Shown here piece after piece: positions 45,441 to 57,500 of a DNA stretch of 64,000 bases. The stretch is from Annona cherimola (Eukaryota > Streptophyta > Magnoliopsida > Magnoliales > Annonaceae), in the NCBI GenBank assembly GCA_030490835.1, contig CM059973.1, positions 62,810,008 to 62,874,007 on the forward strand, read 5' to 3'. The translations under genes and the position numbers were made by a program. The notes under the pieces are model-generated. The model saw only the letters and a program-made list of their open reading frames with translations, was not told where the DNA came from and made no database searches. How positions within the stretch are numbered: the first letter of the stretch is position 1; the number at the start of each line of letters is the position of its first letter.

Positions 45441-46822
45441 AATACATACGTTAAGACAATGGTTGTAAATACATAAAAATATTTAAATCCATTATCAATA
45501 TTGTTTACTAGAACCCAAAAGTTGAACATATTCAAGGGATATGTGAATGTTGACTTGGATATATATTTAGCGCATCCATCCCTTAAACCCGCTACAAAAG
45601 ACACAAGTGAAATGAGGTTGAAACCTAGTTTTCCCATAATCAGAAGGAAAATGATCATACTAAATGCAACGGACGTGTAGGATGACTTCTATTTAGGATA
45701 ATACAAAGCCTAACTTTGAATCTGTTGTGGATGGACAGTAGATTACATATCTACTATTATAATTTTGTAGCAAGATCATCACATTCGGCAAGGACCATTC
45801 AGATTGTAAGAACAGTACAGGGCCATTGATGATTACCTACTAAGTTTGGACTTCTTCTCGAAGGCCGTCTTTTCTTCCACCCAATACGTGCACTCCTTTT
45901 CCTGTAATCTGGCATTCACAACACATTCTCAAAATTTCAAACCATACGAAATATACTTGTTCGATAATACATATTTACAATAGCACATGGAAAGGATTGA
46001 GACTTGGTTATGAAACAGTATAGCCAACTACAACAGACAAAAAAAATGAAATTCTAGTACACCATTCTAGTCCACCATTCCTACTTACATATAATAAGAC
46101 TTGTGTGAAGTATGAAAGTGGAGAGAACAAGAGTAAACATAAATTTTAATAACAGAGGTTCATATTTTAGTAAAATTGTATATACATATGGATATATATA
46201 TATATATATGAAAGACTTGAAAATGTGAAAAAACCTTTAAAAGGAACTCTTTAAGCATGTCATCCATGCCTTATCGAAGATGTAGAAGATGTATGGTAGC
46301 CTGACTAATATTTTTATGATCCATGGCTAAAATGAAAAAATATAAATAATAGAAAAGATACCAGGAGCGTGCTTTAATGAGTCCATGGAAGGCAGTTACA
46401 GAATTCATAGAGAACCGTTACAAACACAAAGAAGGAATCAAATACTTTATTGTGAACCAGAAGGCGTCAAACTGCAGCGTTGCAAGTGGCAATAAATTTT
46501 ACAATATCAATCTTGCGATACTCATGTTACACTTCAAAATTGTAGTGAATTATATGAACCATGAGCGAAATGCTTATTAACTGTTTCAAAATAATGGATT
46601 CTATGAATCTAAATATGGAAGTAACTTTTATGTGCTTCACATGATATGAAGTAAACATTTGTAACATCTAAAACAGAAAATTAAGGCAAGTCAACGCCTA
46701 AATATTTAAACAGTTATATGATGTAAAGAAACGATAGAATGTATCAAAAAATCAAAAATATTAAACAAAACAGATGAAATAAAAAGAAAAAATAAAAATG
46801 TCCTAACGACACACACACACAC
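45441..46822. other. AT-rich flank of the MULE
   Basis: No gene found. It may contain the 5' end of the MULE and its terminal repeat. An (AT)n tract is at 46192-46209. Confidence 0.45.
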
Positions 46823-46824
46823 AC
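46811..46824. repeat. (AC)n microsatellite
   Basis: Seven AC units, placed where the splice donor of the UBP1-like exon would be on the minus strand. Confidence 0.8.
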
Positions 46825-46882
46825 TGCGGCATGTACTTGAATCAAACCCAGGAGGCAGATTTCTGCTTGGGATTGGCTCTAT
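46823..46882 (-). pseudogene. UBP1-like: Orphan exon of a UBP1-type oligouridylate-binding protein
   Basis: On the minus strand a strong acceptor, TTTGTATTTTGCAG, precedes a frame reading [21 protein letters not shown]. This is the conserved linker immediately before the first RNA-recognition motif of plant UBP1 proteins, nuclear RNA-binding proteins that bind U-rich RNA and act in pre-mRNA maturation and stress granules. In plant UBP1 genes this piece is, as I recall, a short separate exon, in agreement with the acceptor seen here. At the 3' edge the sequence runs into a (GT)n repeat and no normal donor is visible. I found no RRM exons downstream or Gln-rich first exon upstream, so this is a fragment. 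It may have been captured by the adjacent MULE, or it may remain from a gene the MULE destroyed. Confidence 0.7.
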
Positions 46883-46889
46883 CTGCAAA

Positions 46890-49800
46890 ATACAAATGTG
46901 AAAAATAAAGGGAAAAGGAAAAAAAACAACTGCCTAAGTTGAAAGAGAACCTAGGTTGGTTGCCGAAAGACCAAATTTAAAATACATGGATAATTAAACC
47001 TACGAACCACCAAGAAATAAATATATCGGCGCCAACAATCCTTCCAAATCAAAAAAGAAGCAGACACTCCAAGTGAAAAGGCAATTCAACACTAGTCCAA
47101 GCATGACAATTTCTTTAACATATGCTACAATACTTTACCACAACAGGCCTAAAAATGGATTTTAACCAACATTGTGAATGCTACAAACAAGTAATTCCAT
47201 AGCCATTCCTTTGCTTAGCCGTATGACGGAACTGGTGAATGAAAACTGGCTGATTGCCAGTAGGAGGCATCTACTGCATGAGACTTGCAACTCACTTCAA
47301 ACCATGGGAATTTTGATTTCATAAATGTGTGGCAAGTGAGCATATAGCACGGTAGAAAATGACTCTGCATCAACATGAGCTGCATCAATCAATCATGAAA
47401 CAAACACCATAAAATATGTGTAGTCGGCAACAATGTTGTGTAAGTGTTAGAAAATACTTGGGAAACAAATGAAGAGAATTATTTTCAACGGAAAAAATAG
47501 AAACAAGCTTATGCTGAGGTTAGTTGCTTGCTCACGAATAATAGATGAATTTTCAGCAAGCGACAAATAGACAACATAATAAGTTTATTTTCACATTGGT
47601 TCCAGAAGTAAAAATGTTATATTTACTTTAAGTAGTGCTTGATATAACTAAGTAACAAGATCTAAGTAAACTAGGATAGAAAAAGAAATAAACAAGTCAT
47701 AATTGAATTGTAATGCATGAACCAGCATGATTACCTTTGATATAATCCATGTGCAAAATAGATGGAACTTTAGAATCTTTCTCAATCCAAAATGAGCATA
47801 TTGAAAGGAGGAAATTTCTAATAGTGGGTTGTGATTGTTTCATATAAATTTTTTCAAATTGTCCAAATCCATACAAAATTTTGGCTTTCATTTAAGTGGG
47901 TTAGCTAGAAGAATCCCACAGCATATTCTTGTTGACCTTGAGTCGTGTTCAATGTGTATCAAAGACGTTTATATCTTTCTGAACCACTCAAATTGCATGC
48001 TACAGGCTTCAACATTAAAATTAATGATACTTGGCAGATTTGAAATCCTATACATCATTATAGTAATCCTTTTTCAAATAATAGCTTGAATAAAACACCT
48101 GATATACAAAATTTTCGTATTGTAGTTCGCAAAATGAAAAGAATCAGAATCACACTAAAATTGTGATTAAATCCGGGCCCCAAGCCAACCATAACTACAT
48201 TCATTCGAACATTCCTTTCCAAGTATTAAACTGATAACAACCCTTTCTTTTCACAGATTCTTGGAAGAAACACAAAATGAATACATATAGGAGATTACAA
48301 AAATCACTCCACTCACAAAATAAGGCTATCCAACTTAACCATATCCAGTAAGCACAAATCCTTGCAAAGTAAATTAAGTCATATTGCTTTAGACTAGTTT
48401 AGGTAAAAAAGTCTCTCATATTTATACTTTTTGTGTAAGTGTAGTACATTTGTTGACGTTCCTTATAACATACTTTTAGCTATGCTTCCCCTTATGAATG
48501 GCAAAAAAAGTCATACAGACTCAGTCGAGTAACATAAATAGTCTCTTAGAGAAGGAAAGATATTGGACAAAAAAAAATATACCTTATGAATATCAAAGTG
48601 TGGGATCAATGGCAGATTTTTTCAACCAGCGACAGATTCCCTTCCTGCAGCAACAATAAGTCATATGTTTAGCATTTCATCAAATTAGGCACTAGTCTGC
48701 ATTTACAAATATGTTTTTGGTGGTAGTTGAAAGAGAGAAAGAAAGAGAGAGGAATTCTTGAAATTGACAAATGACTATGAAAGACAAAAAGGAAACAAGG
48801 ATTGCACGAAGTTATCTATCACATGAATAAGTGAACTGTCAATGTTGAACATTATTATGAAAATTTTTGAAGAGTTAAGAACATACTCTAATGTATTAGC
48901 ATTAACATCTTCAAGTTGGTCCCATGAAGATTAAAACAATTTCAACATTCTTACTGATGTAAAAGGGCTACTGATGCTTACTTAAGTAGAATATATCAAT
49001 TCATCAACTGTGAAACAAAAATTACTTATTTAGTAAATTAATAAAACATCATAACTGTGGCAAGTTATTTAAGCATAGAATGATATTTCAAAGTGAGGAG
49101 GGTAAAGAAAAATATGAGTTATTCGGTTTCATAACCAACAACCATGGAAATAGGTTAGTTTTAGAAAGTAGTTCAGCAATACGTTTATGGATTGTTTGTT
49201 GAACAAAAGGAAAACCCAAAATAGTTGGAATTTAGATCCGCATGAAAGATAGATACGTATACTATAGATGTATGTGCTCTAAATTAATGATGATAAATTT
49301 TCCCAACTAGATGGGAATATCTAACATGGGCTGCAAATGACCTGCCCAAAGTGCAGTTTAATGCAAAGATTTTTAATTTTAGAATTGAGAAACATGATTC
49401 GACGGGCAAGTGGCATCCCAAAAAACTGCAAATTGGCATGAGTTTTGCATAACGCATAGCCCTTGAATTCTAGTTAATAACTTTATCATATTCAAGTGCA
49501 AGGTTGGATATTTACAACTTCCAAGTTGTTGCATTAGTTGCATCAAATTTAGATTCCAACTTTCAATATGAGTATATGAAAATTTGATGTAGAAAATACT
49601 AGAATAAGCGTTTCTAAGAGGTACTAAGACAATGCAATTGGTAGTCGTTGATGTGATACATAATGTTTATGAGCATAGTTAAATCATAACAATATATCAA
49701 TGTTGTCATGCTTTTATGACAACTGAGAATTTAGACCCTTTGGGTATGATATCGCTCAAAATTTGTTGCATTTGAGTACTAACACAAGAGGTCCTAATCA

Positions 49801-50264
49801 GGGACATGAAAGGATATAATTATCTCATGCAAGCTTTTTCTATTGGCATTAATATTTTGCAACGCAGCCTTATGACCAACCAACACAAGATTGACAAATC
49901 AAAATCACTAAAAATAAATAAATTAACCAATGCAAAAAAGGGTAATATGTTGATCAATCCATTTGTAACCTGCAGTTGATCATGATAAAGACAATTTTTA
50001 AATGAAAATAGATGAGAAGTCCAAGAATGAAAATACCGCAAGCTTTGGACCATGCTTTGTTATTCTATTTTCTTGGTACCACTAACTAAGCTTTCAATAT
50101 CTCATCACTTTACTTTCTCTTATCCTTTAAAAGTAAAAAATATAAGCATTAACTTGCTAAAGAGGATATGTCTCATCATCCATTCAAAAAATGTAAAGCC
50201 CCAAGTACAAAGTTTCCTTTCAAATATTCTTTTCAAAAAATTACTTAACTTTCATGACTACTAA
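46890..50264. other. AT-rich DNA with intron-like character
   Basis: No gene or repeat ends recognised over 3.4 kb. One minus-strand stretch at 48583-48644 has an acceptor (TTGTTGCTGCAG) and a donor (AAG|GTATAT) 62 nt apart and could be a small exon, but its product is not recognised. The stretch may be old intronic DNA of a dead minus-strand gene. Confidence 0.4.
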
Positions 50265-51413
50265 AATGCTGTGAAACCCAGACCCAAGTAAGGTTTATTT
50301 ATATGCAATTGGCATATAAATATGAATTAAGTATAATTTAGTGGAATTATGAATGATTTCCTTTACAATATTGATGATTTATCGCAATTAGGGCAAATGA
50401 TGATGAATGATCAATGAAACCCGATATGGGTCAATGTGATTAAAGAGGCTTAATGAAGATTAGGAAATGTGAATATATTGAGGATAATTACCTCATGTAT
50501 TATGGTTTAACTAATGAAGATTTTGATGTTAATTATGAATTAAAGGAGGCAAATGCTAGAAAATGCATAACTCGACGCCGGGAAGGCGAATTAAGATGAA
50601 AATTGAAAGGTAAGCACATAATTTTGTGCTTAATATTATTTTAATTATGGATTACAAAAATAAGAATAAAATTATGGTGAAAATTGATCATCACCGTTCA
50701 AAAATTCAAATGGTCATAACTTGAGCTAGAAAAGTCGGATTGAGATGAAATTTGAACTGAACGGTTAAAATTATGAGATTAATGCAATGAGAATCTTGGA
50801 TTAAGATAATTATTATAAAATTCAGTGATTAATGACATGATTTGAAGGTTATTAGATTATCTCAAATGAGCTTGAAAAGGTGGTCGTATATGTGGACGAT
50901 CAAGGGCCATATACTTGATTTTTTCTAAATTTTTAAAAAATGCAAAATGTGTATTTTAATGACCTAGGAAGCTAGGGGGAGATATGGAAGAGATTTGGGC
51001 TGAATTTTGTAGCAATAAAATGCCAAAAAGTCCATGATAAGTGGACCCCACGATATGGACAGCAATGGAGCATGGGAGAGAGGTGCACGGTCAAGTAGAT
51101 TTTGTGACTTTTTATGATTTTTTTCAATAGCTAAATTGACCCCTAATTAAGCTAGCTACCTAGGGTGATTAAATACCCATTAATTAAAGGGAAAATTTGG
51201 TGGAAAATTCGTGCAAGAGCTGATGCAAGTGGACCCCACCCAAGTGGACAACTTTATCTAAAAGCTGGATAAGGCTGTGGAAAAAAATCCGAAAAATATT
51301 AAATGATTAAATATGTCGCTGAAATTTTTTTTACAAACTCTAGGGTAAATTTTCAAAACTTTACCCTTAATTTTGGGTCAAAATTGTGAAGGAAAAATTA
51401 AAAAATAAATGCT

Positions 51414-51420
51414 TATATAA
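51414..51420 (+). promoter_or_regulatory. TATA box of the 50-kb solo LTR
   Basis: TATATAA within GCTTATATAAGC, a short palindrome, followed by GCAGTGTGGACGTTCCC. Confidence 0.55.
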
Positions 51421-51899
51421 GCAGGCAGTGTGGACGTTCCCGATTTCTGTTTGAGAGAGAAAAAAAGAAAAAATTCAAAGGGGCAGTGGCTGGAACGATC
51501 CAAGGGATGAAACCATGAAGAAATGAAGGGTATTTAAAGTTCTCAAATGATGGATCACCAATTAATCAAGCAAAGGCAAGGAGATGAATGGAAGAAAAGG
51601 ATTATAGCGATCTCAGGTAAGCAAGCGAACTTTTTCAATTATGGATTTTTCTCTATATGTTGAAATGATGATTTTGTCAATGCTTTTATGATTATGTTTT
51701 GATGAATGAGCAAGCACAAGTTTTGAAAATGACGACTTTAATGCAAAGTCATAAGTTTTGAAAAATGATGGCTTTAAGGAAAAGACTCAAGGATTGCTTC
51801 ATGGGAAGCAAACAACGATTTTAAGATAAGAAATCTATCACAAGTGTTGTCATGGATTGGCAATGCTTTATGTTAATAGAATTCGAGAATTTTTCTTAT

Positions 51900-52060
51900 G
51901 ACTAAGCAAGTTCTCCACAATAATGTTTTCAAAGGACTTTACGTTTTATGTCGTTGCTTTTTCCTAAGAATTTGCTTTTAAGTAAGCAAGTTCTTTACAA
52001 TATTATTTCAAAAGTATTTTATAAGAAAAAGAGAATTTTTTCCTTTTTCACAAAGCAACA
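51900..52060. repeat. Short tandem duplication in the LTR leader
   Basis: TAAGCAAGTTCTCCACAATA with TTTTCAAAGGACTTTA is repeated about 85 bp later as TAAGCAAGTTCTTTACAATA with TTTCAAAAGTATTTTA. Confidence 0.6.
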
Positions 52061-52584
52061 AATATAAATAAGTTTTGCATTTCTCTTATAATGTTTAATG
52101 ATAAATAATCATGTTATAAAAAAAAGAAAAAGGAGATTTGATTGATTTATTTTGCTAGATCTTGATAATTAAATAATAAATGATGATTTGAACATAGTTC
52201 ATATGTTTTGAAATGATATTCAAAAAGTTTTGATTTCCTTTAGATAAGGAAATCTATATTGAAAATGTTTTGAAAAATATTTATACGAGTGTTGTTAAAT
52301 GGAATTTAAGGATGACCAACCTCCTATATTGATTTCATAAGATGGTTTAATTTTGAAAATTCAAAGGTTTTGAAATTCTTTTATAAGGATTTTAAGATGT
52401 ATTATTTTTCAAACATTTCCAAATGGTTATCAAAATATTTTACTCAAAATGTTTCTAAAAGAATTTAAGGAAGGTCATCCTAAAATTTGATTTCAAACAA
52501 CAACTTGTTAAAGTGGGTGCGCTCGCTTACAAGTTGACACGGACTGTGGTTTGTGATGTGTTTTTGAAAATAATTTTTAAATAT

Positions 52585-52710
52585 ATAGACTTCGGTCTAA
52601 GATTTTTTGTGTGTTATGGATGCAGACAGAGGTCTGTGATCCCGGTTTAAAAGGACATAGGCTGCAGTCTGTGGTTCTTTAAACCAAACGGGCTGCGGTC
52701 CGTCATAATA
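52585..52710. repeat. Three imperfect short repeats of GGYTGCGGTCTGTG type
   Basis: Around 52585, 52620-52640, 52660-52675 and 52688-52702 the motif recurs as GACTTCGGTCTAAG, GACAGAGGTCTGTG, GGCTGCAGTCTGTG and GGCTGCGGTCCGTC, each able to form a small hairpin. Confidence 0.55.
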
Positions 52711-53219
52711 ATGTACGGTGCACCGGTACAATAAACAGGCAGGTTGTAGAGCACGGTTGGGATGACCGGGGCCCACTCTACATAAGGCCAAGTCGCTAAG
52801 GGATGACAGGAGTGCCAGCGGCGCCCTCCCTGAGATGGGAGAAGGATAAATAAACAGTTGTCTGGCTAGCGTGCTGTTAAGGATTCTCTTCCAAAAGGTA
52901 GCATGATCATTTACTAAGTATCACTAGTAGATGGAGAGAAATGTGTTTGCATACGTTTTTCTTTCCAAAAGCCCAAAGATTGGGATATAAAAGTATTTAT
53001 ACAAAAAGTTATCCTAAATTGGATTTCTATAAGCTATTATGCATAAGTTACCCTAAAAGAAAGGGTGTTTTACACAAAAGTGTAAATAACAGGAATAAAA
53101 GGAAATTTTTTTATGCAAACGCATTTATGAAAATGATTTATGTATTTTATTTGCTTTGTTTACTATAAACAAGCCCCAAGACGGGGATTATTAAAAGGAT
53201 TTATGTCAAACTTATTTTT

Positions 53220-53774
53220 GGACATAAGAATGTCCATTATTAAAGAGCCTAAATGAAAAGTGGTTATGGACATGAGAATGTCCAATGCCAAAGTGTTTTA
53301 ATAAAAGGTGTTTTAGAATATATGAATGTCCATTGCCGAAGGAAACTATGTGAAAAATGTTTTGAGACATTAAATGTCTCTTAGTTAAAGGATTTTATGA
53401 TGAAAAATATTTTTGGACATAAAAATGTCCTTTGCAGAGAAAGGCTTATGTAAATGATGTTTTAGGACATCAGAATGTCCTTCTTTGCCAAAGAATTTAT
53501 GGAAAAAAATGTTTTGGACTTAAAACGTCTAGTGGCAAAAGATGGTTTTAAGTAAAGGTCTTTGAACATTAAAAATGTTCATCTAAGATCAAAGGAAATT
53601 AACTAAGGAGGGTAAAACACATATGTTTTGCCTTAACAAGATTAGACGTGGCTTGTAAATGATTTTAAGAATAATGTTTATGAAAAATGTTCAAGGACGT
53701 GGAAATATCCTTATGAACAAGGATTTGATGATAATGTTCTTTTCATGATAATGTTTTGGGACATATAAATGTCC
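53220..53774. repeat. Minisatellite whose unit keeps a GGACAT..ATGTCC hairpin
   Basis: At least eight degenerate units of about 50 bp, most starting with an inverted repeat of the form GGACAT-N3/4-ATGTCC. Three units differ in the stem but stay complementary: AGACAT with ATGTCT near 53372, AACAT with ATGTT near 53568, and a longer GGGACAT with ATGTCC at 53758. The sequences between the hairpins drift more freely. See findings. Confidence 0.8.
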
Positions 53775-54408
53775 TCATGAAAAAGGTGTTGAAGATATTT
53801 ATGAAAAAGGTTTTCAAGGAAGTCTTGCCCTAATGATAAAATGCTTGGTTACTGAGTTATCACTCACATTTTATTTTCCAAACCTTAGACAGGTACTGGG
53901 AGACTCAAGGGGTCGAGGACCTAAGAAATGGAGAAAAGGTACGTAAGGGAAGCCATGTGACTATAAGGAATGGGAAAGCATAGATATGCTAAGGTATGTT
54001 AATGTGTATGTGAACTTAATTAGCATTTTAAGTTCTATATGATTCAATGATTGAATGTATAAATGTATGAATGTAAAATGTGATGATTTAGTCAAAGAAA
54101 CTTTTACTGTAGAAAAGTATGATGAGATGCTATGAATGAAATATGAAATGTATTATAAGTGTATTGCCGCTTGTATGATATATGATGTTGACTTTAAAGA
54201 AACGATTGATGAATAATGGTGTGAAATGTAAAGATATGAATGTGTGATGCAGAATGTGATGAAAACGATGATGAAGAAATCAAAAAAAAATTCGGACGAG
54301 TTTCAAATTTAGAACCCGCCACGTGATCAGGGCAACAATCCTGATTCACATTTACCAATCGATAAGATCTTGAGGTAAGGAAGTGATGTCTCGGTTTGGG
54401 GCCCCACA

Positions 54409-54571
54409 AATGCAATTATAAGTAGTTTACCAATAGACTAGAGTAACACAATAGAAGGTACATAGACTAAAAACAGCCAAGCTAGCCCTAGCCGTCACTA
54501 TTGCTAAAATGCAATTATCAGTAGTTTACCAGTAGACCAGAGTAACACAAGAGAACGTACATAGACTAAAC
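54409..54571. repeat. 99-bp-period direct repeat at the LTR target
   Basis: AATGCAATTATAAGTAGTTT to CATAGACTAAA (54409-54472) is repeated at 54508-54570 with a few differences. The 50-kb LTR inserted into the first unit. The left flank (CTAAAATGC before 50270) matches the sequence preceding the second unit. Confidence 0.85.
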
Positions 54572-57500
54572 TTTGACCAAGTTAAAATTTTGATTAGACT
54601 AACCAAGAACCTTTAATTTCCAAGTCATTCTAGGAAGACCATAGATGCCAGATTCAAATATCAGAACCTCCTAATACAACAATGACCTTAACAACCATCC
54701 CACTTATCCAGAGTTGCTAGATCTGAATTAATGTGATCAATGTCACTAACAATGCTAGCAGACCCAACCACTGGATATATTTGTACAGATAAATAAGTTT
54801 CTAAGCACCTGTCCAATTTGTCTATTCATCCACAATGTTATTCAACGATATGTCTATAGAGAAAACAAAAATTAGGATGAGATATTACCACTAAGAGAAA
54901 CAAGAGTATTTTAAAATGTCATGGAGAATTAACCAATGAAAGGAACAAAAGAAATTTATGAATTCCACTAGGACAGCGGGTAGTGGGAGATATTATTCTT
55001 GCACCCATAGCAACTGTAAGATTCTTATCTAAGTTTCAAAATAAATTTCCACTTTTGCTGCGAGATGCTAACATCCCCATTTTTACCGTTAGAGATTCCA
55101 AGTAGGTTTCTTAGTTATGCAAAGGGAAGAGTTTAGGCAGCCATTGCACCCCTAAACGGGTTCCGATAGGTGTTTGTTGGTTCTCCTTTTACTCAAGCAG
55201 ATTTTTCATTTTTCATTTTGGTTGGTTTAAAAATTCCAAATAGTGACGTAAATTGTAAAGACAGTCGCATTCCATTTCAACAAACTATCCAAGTTCCATT
55301 TCCACATATGAATACACATACATCCACCAAGAAAATCCCATTTCAGTAGCAAATGTACTCAGCATTCCATCTTACGAGAATCTGAATTGAGCATCAACTA
55401 TTCAATTATCCGTGTGTGAGCATACAACCTTCTCTTAATAGAATTTTACTTTATACGCAAGAGTGAAATCGTGTTTGTAATACACTGCTAATACAACATC
55501 AAAACAAAGTTCTACCATGGCAATAATTCAATCAAATCTAACGAACATAAGTTTCTAATCTCTTCATCCACAAATTCCAAGCATCTTAAATGAGAATATA
55601 AAAATTTACATTACCCTGCACAATCCAGTGAGTCTTTACTACAATAGCCTCACTCGTCCAAGCATTCCCTATAAAACCAATTATTTGCACAAATTCAGAC
55701 AAAAACAGCAAAAGATTACTTTCAAAAGAATTTTATTTCAATCATCAGTGAACAATTTCAGCACTCTTTCATGAAAACATGAACAAGAGAAGACATCGAG
55801 TAGACTTGTCATGGTAATATTGTAAAAGAAAAAAATCAGCAACACAAAAAATTCAAACCAATCTAAAATAGAGTAATTGCATATATGATTAGATGTGATC
55901 GTTTTATTTTTATATGCATGAACCCTCTCGAATGAGAACGAAAATCTAACCATTAAAAACAGATCCAAACAGGCACTAACAAGCCAAATTAAAAATGAAA
56001 ATAAGAATGCAAACCATCTGCAATTCATTCAAAGTAGGAAATTGAATTACTTTTCTTACATCTCAGCTCCCTATCTTTCCCATCATGCAATAAGCCTCCA
56101 TTAGCTAGCCTAGAGCATGTCTATCATTTTGTTTTCAGATGCTTTCTCTAATAGGATCTCATACTTTTACTTTGGCTTAAAATTTGTCAATGTTGTTATC
56201 ACAAAAATATTTCTCAATGATTCCATTTTTATATATTTTCAAAAGGTTTTTGTCTTTTTTGGGTGTTGTCTTGCTTACCTTTATTATTTGTTTATATTTG
56301 ATCTCATGTAATGAATAGATTTTTTAGGATTTTTTAAAAAACCATATAAGATTTAATTAATGACTTTCCTTAAAGACCCTGTTTGTTTCTATTTACCTAA
56401 TCTGAAAAAAGCTTTATACAAATTGGAACGTGCCGGAACCGTTTGGCCTAAATAACCGCCTATGAATGAATGGAAGGAAATTACTCTCTAAAAATAACTC
56501 CAATAAATGTTTCATTCCAGCCTGATTGGAAATACCTATTACATATGATTTCCATCAGATAAAATAAATGCCTATGAATATATGGAATGAAATAACCTTT
56601 CAGAGATCTCCAATTACTAATGTCCATAAATAAAATCCAAATAAATCATACATCCATGTGCAACCAATAATATTTGGAATATATCTGAATCATAGCTTGA
56701 ATAAATGGAATGAACGGACTGTGGGAATATGAACTTTTGATGGGCAACCAAGAAAGGTACTAGCTCTTTTACATCCCATTTTGTTGTTTAGTTAATTGAT
56801 CTGAAAACTGTACACAGTTAAGTGACTAAAAAAATCAATACGCAGAAAAGAATATTTTCTATGGAAAACGACAAAGAAAAGGCAGAGCATCCATATTGTA
56901 TTACAATACAAAATCTATCGCTCAAAAAATAAATAGGATAAAACAATTTTATTTTCAACTTGATCTGGGCCTACTCTAACCCGTATATAAATAAATAGGA
57001 AAAGATTTAAAACTGGCTTTAATCTGAATTGAAACATATATTGTCAATATTATTTCTGAGTTTAAGCCATGAAAAACATATATGATATGCACTACTATTT
57101 AGAGAGTATATTACATGCAGCAAAAATAATAAGACCACAACAACCAATGTTAGAAAATATGCTGTGAAATCACACATATAATCAATAGAAATGGACAACA
57201 CAATAGAACTATTTGTGATAAATATTAAGGCTTCATCATTCATCATTCTTTGATCGGACACATCAATGACTTATGTGAATTACAAATGGATCTGTCAAAA
57301 AGAAGGTCACACATAATAATTCACAAACCAAGAGAAAGAAGGAACTTAAACAGATAAAACTCCATCTTAGCAAACCTAAGAGTCTCAACATTGAATGGCA
57401 TTGACCAGAAGCTAAGAAAATTTAATGACCTTCCACATGGAAAGAAATAAAATTTACCCAAAGGCTGGCCATACAAGATTAGTGCACCAACTAACATAAA

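Larger units (their letters stand above)
50270..54408 (+). mobile_element. Gypsy-type solo LTR, TSD AATGC, 4.1 kb
   Basis: Starts TGTGAAACCCAGACCC and ends GGTTTGGGGCCCCACA, flanked by a perfect 5-bp duplication AATGC (50265-50269 and 54409-54413). Landmarks in order are a U3 with GTGGACCCCAC-type motifs near 51040 and 51230, a TATA box at 51414-51420, CAGGTAAGCAAGCG at 51611, a purine and pyrimidine leader, the conserved GC-rich module inverted near 52740-52870, and a hairpin-bearing tandem array at 53220-53774. There is no internal domain or second LTR, so it is a solo LTR, among the longest in the window. Long LTRs with ends of this kind suggest Tekay/Del chromoviruses; this is inference. 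Confidence 0.9.

Noticed and set aside
53220..53774. CRISPR-like array
   Set aside because: Units are degenerate, spacers are not unique of constant length, and the array lies within a plant LTR.
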